Shown here one piece after another: positions 51,040 to 64,000 of a DNA stretch of 64,000 nt. Every line of letters starts with the position of its first letter. Within the stretch, counting starts at the first letter, position 1. The DNA comes from Nocardia sp. alder85J. Lineage in GTDB: Bacteria > Actinomycetota > Actinomycetes > Mycobacteriales > Mycobacteriaceae. The stretch covers positions 124,001 to 188,000 of the forward strand of contig NZ_JAIUCZ020000012.1 in NCBI RefSeq assembly GCF_020176955.2, in the 5' to 3' direction. The notes under the pieces are model-generated. The model did no database searches, was not told where the DNA came from, and was given only the letters and a program-made list of their open reading frames with translations. Both the position numbers and the translations under genes were made by a program.

Positions 51040-52286
51040 GCCGCCGCAGGGACGGCCGGGTGGTCCGCACGGTCGGCACGGCGACGGTACTGAGCGTGTC
51101 CGCGGCGCTGCTGACCTCGTGCGCGGGGAACGGCATCTACAGCATTCCGCTGCCGGGCGGCGCCGATATCGGCGCGCACCCGCTGCACGTCGATGTGAAC
51201 TTCGACGACGTGCTGGATCTGGTGCCGCAGTCGTCGGTGAAGGTCGACGGCGTGGCCGTCGGCCGGGTGCAGTCCATCGGGGTGGCCGCCGACGGCTGGC
51301 ACGCGGTGGTGCACACCGTGATCAACTCGTCGGTGCAGTTGCCCGCCAATGCCCGTGCCGAGGTCCGGCAGTCCAATCTGCTGGGTGAGAAGTTCATCGA
51401 ATTGTCCGCTCCCACAACCGAACCCGCGCAGGGCACGCTGACCGACCGGACCACCATCCCGGTCGAGCGGACGCGGACCGCCACCGAGATCGAGCAGGTG
51501 CTCGGCGCGTTGTCGCTGCTGCTCAACGGTGGCGGCGTGGCGCAGTTGCAGCCGGTGGTGGCCGAACTGAACAAGGCGCTGGGCGGGCGTGAGCAGACCG
51601 TCCGCTCGCTGCTGGAGCAGGCGAACACCCTGATCGACGGCCTGAACAAGCAGGTCGACGACATCACCCATGCCCTGGACAGCCTGGCCACGCTGTCCAC
51701 CCGGGTGAGCCGGCAGAGCGATCAGATCGGCGCGATCCTGGACGAACTGCCCGCGGGTATCAAGATCCTGGACGAGCAGCGGCCCGAGCTGGTCGGGTTG
51801 CTGGGCCAGCTGGATCGGGTCGGCCGGGCCGGTTTCGACATCCTCGATCGCAGCAAGGACAACCTGATCCGGGATCTGCAGGCGCTGCGCCCGACGTTGC
51901 AGGAGCTGGGCCGGTCGGCGCCGGATCTGATCACCGCGTTGCCGCTGATTCCGACCTATCCGTTCTCCGACGAGGCGATCTACTCGGCGTTCGGCGGGTC
52001 GGTCAACACCTTCCTGTCGGTGGACCTGCAGATCGGTAATACGCTGTCGAATCTCGGTGTGGGCAAACCGGAACCGGTGTACGTCCCGCCGGTCGGCCCG
52101 GAGGTTGCGGTCGATCCGGCCAATCCGTACTACGACGGCAACGGACCGCGGCCGAGCTGGCCGACGGTGTCACTACTGCCGTTGCTGCCACCCGGTGTGG
52201 TCCCGCCGCCGCCCGGCGCGCCGCCGCCCGGCCGCAAGGATCCGGTCGGCGCGATCCTGGACCAGTTGGGGGTGCCGCAGAGATGA
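51036..52286 (+). CDS. mceE: Mce family lipoprotein MceE
   Basis: 416 residues. A signal peptide ends in the lipobox ALLTSC, so the mature protein is lipid-anchored as in LprK-type MceE. The MCE domain (LDLVPQSSVKVDGVAVGRVQ, SNLLGEKFIELSAP) follows and the C-terminus is Pro-rich. Confidence 0.93.
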   Translation: MSRRRDGRVVRTVGTATVLSVSAALLTSCAGNGIYSIPLPGGADIGAHPLHVDVNFDDVLDLVPQSSVKVDGVAVGRVQSIGVAADGWHAVVHTVINSSVQLPANARAEVRQSNLLGEKFIELSAPTTEPAQGTLTDRTTIPVERTRTATEIEQVLGALSLLLNGGGVAQLQPVVAELNKALGGREQTVRSLLEQANTLIDGLNKQVDDITHALDSLATLSTRVSRQSDQIGAILDELPAGIKILDEQRPELVGLLGQLDRVGRAGFDILDRSKDNLIRDLQALRPTLQELGRSAPDLITALPLIPTYPFSDEAIYSAFGGSVNTFLSVDLQIGNTLSNLGVGKPEPVYVPPVGPEVAVDPANPYYDGNGPRPSWPTVSLLPLLPPGVVPPPPGAPPPGRKDPVGAILDQLGVPQR

Positions 52287-53524
52287 GTCGCCTGGTACGC
52301 AACCAGTTGATCGCGTTCGCGCTGATCGCCGTGCTGGGCGTGGTGTTCGTGGGTGCCAAGTACATCCACGTCGACCACATGCTCGGTATCGGCCAGTACC
52401 ACGTCCGGGTCAAGATGGCCTGGACCGGCAACCTGTCGACCGGCGCCGAGGTGACCTACCGCGGTGTGCCGGTGGGCCGGGTCGGCAAGCTGGACATCAC
52501 CGCCGACAGCGCGGTGGTGACCCTCGACATGGATTCCGGCAAGCCGAAGGTGCCCGCGACCGCGAAGGCGGTGGTGGCCGACCGGTCGGCGATCGGTGAA
52601 CAGTTCGTGGATCTGGTGCCGAGCAGCTCGGGCGGCCCGTATCTGCGTGACGGCTCGCTCATCGACGGCGCCGAGACGCCGGTGCGGGTGGAGGATCTGC
52701 TGGCGAAGGTGAACGACTTCGCGAAGTCGACCGATCTGCCGGCGCTCACGACCACCATCACCGAGCTGGGCAAGGCGCTGGACGGGCAGGGCGACAACCT
52801 GCGCGTGCTGGTCGATTCGCTGAACAAGTTCAGCCAGACCGGCGTCGATTCGCTGCAACCGACGATCGACCTCATCCGGGACGCGCGGGTCGTGCTCGGC
52901 ACCCAGGTCGATCAGGACCCGGCGATCCGGCAGTTCAGTACCGGCCTGGATCTGCTGGCACAGCAGTTGCGCACCAGCGATCCGGATATCCGCCGCCTGA
53001 TCGGCACCGGTACCGACGCGGGCAACCAGCTCGGGCAGCTGCTCGCGACCAGCGGTGGCCCGCTGACCACCGACCTGACCAACCTGCGGCAGGTGCTGCT
53101 GGCGATCTCGCCCAAGTACTACGCGCTGCGGCCGCTGCTGCAGATGTTGCCGCTGCTGTCGCTCGGCGGCTCGGCCACCGCGCCCGGCGACCACACCAGC
53201 CACTTCGGCCTGGTGCTGGAGGTGAACAACCCGCCCGCCTGCACCCTCGGTTACGAGGGTACGTATCGGACGCTGGACCAGATGAAGGCCCAGAACCCGG
53301 ATTTCGACGACACCCGCGACGATTTCCCGCTGGATCTGAACGCCGGCTGCCACGCCCCGCAGGGCAGCATCACCGATGTGCGCGGCGGCGACCGGGCCGA
53401 TCTGGCCGATCCGAGTATCACTCAGCCGTGGGACGGCAAGCCGAAGGTCGACCCGGACAAACTGAACCTGACTCCGCTGGCCCAGCAGCTGGCTCCGCTG
53501 GTAGGGGTGACCCCGAAGCAGTGA
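52283..53524 (+). CDS. mceF: Mce family protein MceF
   Basis: 413 residues. Anchor QLIAFALIAVLGVVFVGAKY-like helix, MCE domain (STGAEVTYRGVPVGRVGKLD, DRSAIGEQFVDLVPSS), helical middle and a Cys-containing C-terminal region (NNPPACTLGYEG). Last tunnel subunit of the operon. Confidence 0.92.
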   Translation: MSRLVRNQLIAFALIAVLGVVFVGAKYIHVDHMLGIGQYHVRVKMAWTGNLSTGAEVTYRGVPVGRVGKLDITADSAVVTLDMDSGKPKVPATAKAVVADRSAIGEQFVDLVPSSSGGPYLRDGSLIDGAETPVRVEDLLAKVNDFAKSTDLPALTTTITELGKALDGQGDNLRVLVDSLNKFSQTGVDSLQPTIDLIRDARVVLGTQVDQDPAIRQFSTGLDLLAQQLRTSDPDIRRLIGTGTDAGNQLGQLLATSGGPLTTDLTNLRQVLLAISPKYYALRPLLQMLPLLSLGGSATAPGDHTSHFGLVLEVNNPPACTLGYEGTYRTLDQMKAQNPDFDDTRDDFPLDLNAGCHAPQGSITDVRGGDRADLADPSITQPWDGKPKVDPDKLNLTPLAQQLAPLVGVTPKQ

Positions 53525-53575
53525 GCGCAGGGCGAGTCGGCAGAGCCGACGAGATGACGACGCTAGGGTGTTGCT

Positions 53576-54430
53576 GTGACCGCTGATTTGCCCGATCTGC
53601 CCGAAGCACCCCACGGTTCCGCCCCCGCGGCGGAGGAATCGGAGGGCGGCGCGGAGCAGACCGTGGCCGGCGGGCCGGTCGGTGCGTCCGATCGGACCGG
53701 TAGCGTTTCCGGCTCGGCATCCGCCGACGCCGAGTCGTCGGAGTCTGTGGTCCGGCACCCCCCGCAGCCCGTCGCCGCGGCCGTGGATGCCCCCGTCGCC
53801 GATGCCGAACCGGCGCCGGTCGCCGGAGCCCGGCTGCGCTCGGTGCTGACCGCTGTGCTCGCTGTGTGGTTGCTGGCTGCCGTGGTCGCGGCCGGTTGGT
53901 TCGGATTCGGCTGGGTGCGCGCGGCCTACTTCACTGATGCGCCCCGGGCCGAGGCCCGCGACAGCGTGCTGGACTCCGCGCGGCAGGCCGCCGTCAATCT
54001 GTCCTCGATGAATCCGAACGACGTGGACGGTTCCATCGATCTGATGCGGTCGTCGATGACCGGCGCCATGCTCGACCAGCTCACCCAGAACCGCGATCGG
54101 ATCAAGCAGGCCGCTGAGCAGTCCAAGACGAAGATCGAAGCGAAGGTGCTAGGCGCCTCGCTGAGCGCGCTGAACAGCGAGCGGAACAAGGCGACCGCGC
54201 TGGTGGTGCTGCAACTCACCCAGACCGCGCCCAGCGTGCCCGTGCAGTCGTTCCGGACCACCTGGTCGCTGGACATGACCAGGGGCGGCGACGGCTGGAA
54301 GACCGAACAGGCGAATTCGCTCGGGCAACTGGTGCCCCTGGACACGCCCGGCCCCGCCCAGCCCGCCCCGACCGCGGTGCCCGCGCCGCCGGCATCCCCG
54401 CAGGCGCCCGAGCCCAAGCCCGGATCGTAG
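53576..54430 (+). CDS. Mce-associated membrane protein 1
   Basis: 284 residues. A disordered acidic/Ala N-terminus, one transmembrane helix (about 90-115, LTAVLAVWLLAAVVAAGWFG) and an extracytoplasmic NTF2-like domain (YFTDAPRAEARDSVLDSARQ, NPNDVDGSIDLMRSSMTGAM). This is the layout of Mam proteins that stabilise Mce complexes. Pro-rich C-terminus. Confidence 0.85.
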   Translation: MTADLPDLPEAPHGSAPAAEESEGGAEQTVAGGPVGASDRTGSVSGSASADAESSESVVRHPPQPVAAAVDAPVADAEPAPVAGARLRSVLTAVLAVWLLAAVVAAGWFGFGWVRAAYFTDAPRAEARDSVLDSARQAAVNLSSMNPNDVDGSIDLMRSSMTGAMLDQLTQNRDRIKQAAEQSKTKIEAKVLGASLSALNSERNKATALVVLQLTQTAPSVPVQSFRTTWSLDMTRGGDGWKTEQANSLGQLVPLDTPGPAQPAPTAVPAPPASPQAPEPKPGS

Positions 54431-54440
54431 GAGATCTCGC

Positions 54441-55217
54441 ATGACATCCCGCCGACCGGTCAATCGCGTCTCGCCCCGGCTGCGCCCGTCCGACCGCGGA
54501 ACGAGCCGTCCCGCGCCCGCCGGGGCCGATCCGGCCCGTTCCGGGGCCGACAAGGCCCGCGGCCGGTCGAAGCCGTCCCGCGGCCGCCCTGCCCCCCAGC
54601 CCCGGCCCGCGGCGGCGTCCGGCCCCGCCGCACCCGATCCCGCGGCCGGGCGCGCCCGTGCGCCCCGGCGGCGGTCCCGGGCACCTCGGCAACAGTCCGG
54701 TGGGCCCCGGCAGCGGTCCTGGGTGCTGCCGGTGGGCCTGGCGGTCGCGGCGGCGGCGCTCACGGCCTTCGCGGTGGTCGCCGCGTTCCGGCCCGGGGTG
54801 AGCGACGGCAACGCGGCCTTCGTGGACACCGAGGCGACCGAGCAGGTCCAGGCCGCCGCCGGCGCGGCGCTGAAGACCGTTTATTCGTACGACGCCGCGG
54901 CCATTGCCGGTGACAAGGGTGCGGCCGCTTACAAGGACGCCGTGCACAAAGTCGTGACGGGCACAATGCTCGCCGATTTCGATAAATTCGCCGACACCAC
55001 GGTCTCGGCGATTCAGCAGGCGCAGTCGACCGCCACGGCGACCGCCGACCCGATCGGCGTGACTTTGCTCACAAATGATCGGGCCGAACTGCTGGTCGAC
55101 CTGACCGTCAGCGCGAGCCGCAACGGGGTGCCGCAGGAGAGCGCCTCCGGTCCGATCGTGCTCCGGATGCAGAAGATCAACGGGCGCTGGCTCGCCGCTG
55201 AAATCACCGATCGGTAA
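54441..55217 (+). CDS. Mce-associated membrane protein 2
   Basis: 258 residues. A strongly basic, Pro/Arg-rich N-terminus (about 90 residues), one helix (VLPVGLAVAAAALTAFAVVA) and an NTF2-like domain (AAGAALKTVYSYDAAAIAGD, GTMLADFDKFADTTVSAIQQ). Paralogue of the preceding gene; last gene of the mce operon. Confidence 0.82.
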   Translation: MTSRRPVNRVSPRLRPSDRGTSRPAPAGADPARSGADKARGRSKPSRGRPAPQPRPAAASGPAAPDPAAGRARAPRRRSRAPRQQSGGPRQRSWVLPVGLAVAAAALTAFAVVAAFRPGVSDGNAAFVDTEATEQVQAAAGAALKTVYSYDAAAIAGDKGAAAYKDAVHKVVTGTMLADFDKFADTTVSAIQQAQSTATATADPIGVTLLTNDRAELLVDLTVSASRNGVPQESASGPIVLRMQKINGRWLAAEITDR

Positions 55218-55709
55218 TTTTGTCCGGCGGCATCGCCGCAGCTCAGAACCATGATCAACGGCTGCGAGGGGCCCCTCGGGCCGCTGTGGACCCCGGCCGG
55301 GCGAGCGCTGCCACTTGACGAGTTTCGTCCGACCAGTCACGCTATTCACAACAGCGGCAGCTGGGACTGCGGTCGAGTATCCGTGTGTCGAGCGACCGCC
55401 GAGGCCCTGATCGCAGCCAGCGGAGACGGGTTCGGCGCGCCGGGGGGCCGGAACTCGATTCGGGTGGTACTTTGACACCCCATCTTTATGGGTGTAGGTT
55501 TGGACTTTGCGCTGGCTGCCCTCTGTCCATACCTTGATCGCACTACGAAAGTTCCACCGCTGAGGTGTTCTAACCGCTGAGGTGTTACTTCCGTTTTCTG
55601 CTGTTCGGGTTTCGTTCGGGGTGTATCCAGCCGGAATCTGAACGCAAGCAGACAAGCGACGGTTTGTCGCGGTGCCACGTACGTACTGGCACCGCGCGCC
55701 GCGCGTGAG
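55218..55709. other. rpoB 5' region
   Basis: 492 bp without a gene. It contains a promoter (55472-55500), then a leader of about 200 nt. Direct repeats CCGCTGAGGTGTT at about 55557-55569 and 55575-55587 lie in the leader. Confidence 0.6.
55472..55500 (+). promoter_or_regulatory. rpoBC promoter
   Basis: TTGACA (55472-55477), a 17-bp spacer, TAGGTT (55495-55500, fits actinobacterial TANNNT). An imperfect palindrome ACACCCCAT/ATGGGTGT fills the spacer and could be an operator. Confidence 0.75.
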
Positions 55710-59207
<3,498 letters not shown>

Positions 59208-59316
59208 GCCGATTCGGTCCCCGGGGGCGATTGCTCCCGGGGACAGCGGTCAGCCGACCGCACTGGACTAGCGAACTTTGCTCGATACTGAACCCGAACA
59301 GGGGAAAGGAAGTTAC

Positions 59317-63270
<3,954 letters not shown>

Positions 63271-63302
63271 TCCGCGTGTCGCCCTGCCTCGGGTGAGCCG
63301 CA

Positions 63303-63345
63303 ATCGGCCCCCGCTCCGAATTCCGGAGCGGGGGCCGATTCGCGT
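63303..63345 (+). terminator. Terminator after rpoC
   Basis: TCGGCCCCCGCTCCG / CGGAGCGGGGGCCGA, a 15-bp stem with an AATTC loop; ATTCGCGTTC follows. Confidence 0.92.
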
Positions 63346-63567
63346 TCGGGGTGAGTATTCGATTTTCCGAATTAGCGAAAATGCGATATTCGAAAACTCT
63401 TGTCGCTGAATTGGTTTGTGCGCTCCACAAAAAGGGTGCGAATGCGAATTGAGTGGAGTGTCGTTCTTTGGCGCGTCGCGGGGATGGCCTTTACTGTGGG
63501 CATCGCCCGGGCGACCAACCGCCGATTGCGCGATCGGCAACAGGGAACGAGATGGAGGTTTCACCGA
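63340..63567. other. A+T-rich intergenic region
   Basis: About 230 bp with marked A+T content (GAATTAGCGAAAATGCGATA) between the rpoC terminator and the next gene, presumably its promoter. No convincing -35/-10 pair was chosen. Confidence 0.4.
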
Positions 63568-64000
63568 ATGAGCAATACCAATGTCGACGAGCGACTGGAT
63601 GCGGTGGAAGCATTCGTGCGATCGACAGCGACCGATGTCAACGAGGCGAAAGGTCAGCTCTGGGTTGTGACCCGTACGCTGTCCGCGCAGACCGGTGATA
63701 TCGGCGACCTGAAAGCTGTCCAGGCCGTTCATACCCGGGACCTGTCCAAGATCGCGGGCAAGCTGGATGAGCAGTCCGCGGGACTGGCTGCGGTCCAGGT
63801 CACTCAGGAGAGTCACGGCCGGGAAATCTCGGAGATCAAGGCCGTGCAGGCGGTGCACACCAAGGACATCGGCGAGATCAAGGCTGTGCAGGCGGTGCAC
63901 ACCAAGGACATCGGCGAGATCAAGGCTGTGCAGGCGGTGCACACCAAGGACATCGGCGAGATCAAGGCTGTGCAGGCGGTGCACACCAAGGACATCGGCG
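63568..64000 (+). CDS. Coiled-coil protein with 14-residue repeats (partial)
   Basis: ATG 63568 (GAGATGGAGG upstream); open to the right edge, so incomplete. A polar helical start (NTNVDERLDAVEAFVRSTAT) leads to a degenerate copy and then exact repeats of EIKAVQAVHTKDIG, 14 residues (two heptads). The pattern predicts a long parallel coiled coil. Resembles hypothetical actinobacterial proteins; no function known. Confidence 0.7.
   Translation, partial: MSNTNVDERLDAVEAFVRSTATDVNEAKGQLWVVTRTLSAQTGDIGDLKAVQAVHTRDLSKIAGKLDEQSAGLAAVQVTQESHGREISEIKAVQAVHTKDIGEIKAVQAVHTKDIGEIKAVQAVHTKDIGEIKAVQAVHTKDIG
63832..63999 (+). repeat. 42-bp tandem repeat, at least four units
   Basis: Units begin at 63832, 63874, 63916 and 63958. 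The last three are identical and the first differs by one base (GCC for GCT). The array continues past the window. Confidence 0.95.

Overview
The window is about 70% G+C and reads as chromosome of a mycolic-acid actinomycete of the Nocardiaceae, most likely Nocardia. The right half keeps the Mycobacterium gene order mgtA / menJ / polyprenyl synthase / htpX / YajQ / tRNA-Tyr, then rpmG / hadAB / tRNA-Trp / secE / nusG / rplK / rplA / rplJ / rplL / mceG / rpoB / rpoC. It has a fused HadA-HadB dehydratase and a full Mce lipid-import operon placed directly after mceG. The genus is inferred from gene content, not from a search.

Left part, 1-10,000: a tightly overlapping minus-strand operon of nine genes (1-6,660). 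It encodes a glycosyltransferase-like protein, nucleotidyltransferase, SHMT-like PLP enzyme, a miniature pyrimidine-nucleoside-phosphorylase-like protein, TauD-type dioxygenase, TmrB-like P-loop protein, HAD phosphatase, ATP-grasp ligase and a 49-residue leading gene. It is divergent from an XRE/TPR regulator, with a repeat-rich promoter region between them. A methyltransferase-HIT fusion follows. The enzyme set resembles the logic of uridine-derived high-carbon nucleoside antibiotics, and I regard it as an orphan nucleoside-like biosynthetic cluster.

10,000-28,500: an accessory region. It holds two paralogous STAND (NB-ARC + TPR) loci, each bordered by TTATC-type repeats and a small Cys-rich gene. 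The second is coupled to a small membrane protein sharing the motif GNTTIQAGGD with the STAND N-terminus, which is the layout of bacterial amyloid-signalling (NLR-like) immunity. Nearby are a protein with a PD-ExK-like N-terminus, a MucR-like regulator with palindromic sites, recombinase and transposase fragments, and an integrative-element core (AEP primase-like replication protein, Spd-like membrane protein, tyrosine integrase, AbrB-like and truncated XRE genes).

28,500-43,260: conserved core. It contains mannosyltransferase mgtA, DUF3592, DUF2505, an AraC-VOC pair, menJ, polyprenyl diphosphate synthase, htpX, YajQ, tRNA-Tyr/Thr/Met/Trp, rpmG, hadAB, secE-nusG, rplK-rplA, an orphan HicB-like gene and rplJ-rplL. 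Several clear hairpin terminators lie here.

43,500-64,000: mceG - yrbEA - yrbEB - mceABCDEF - two Mce-associated genes as one overlapping operon, then a recognisable promoter and rpoB-rpoC with a strong terminator. Last comes the start of a gene with perfect 42-bp tandem repeats that runs off the window.
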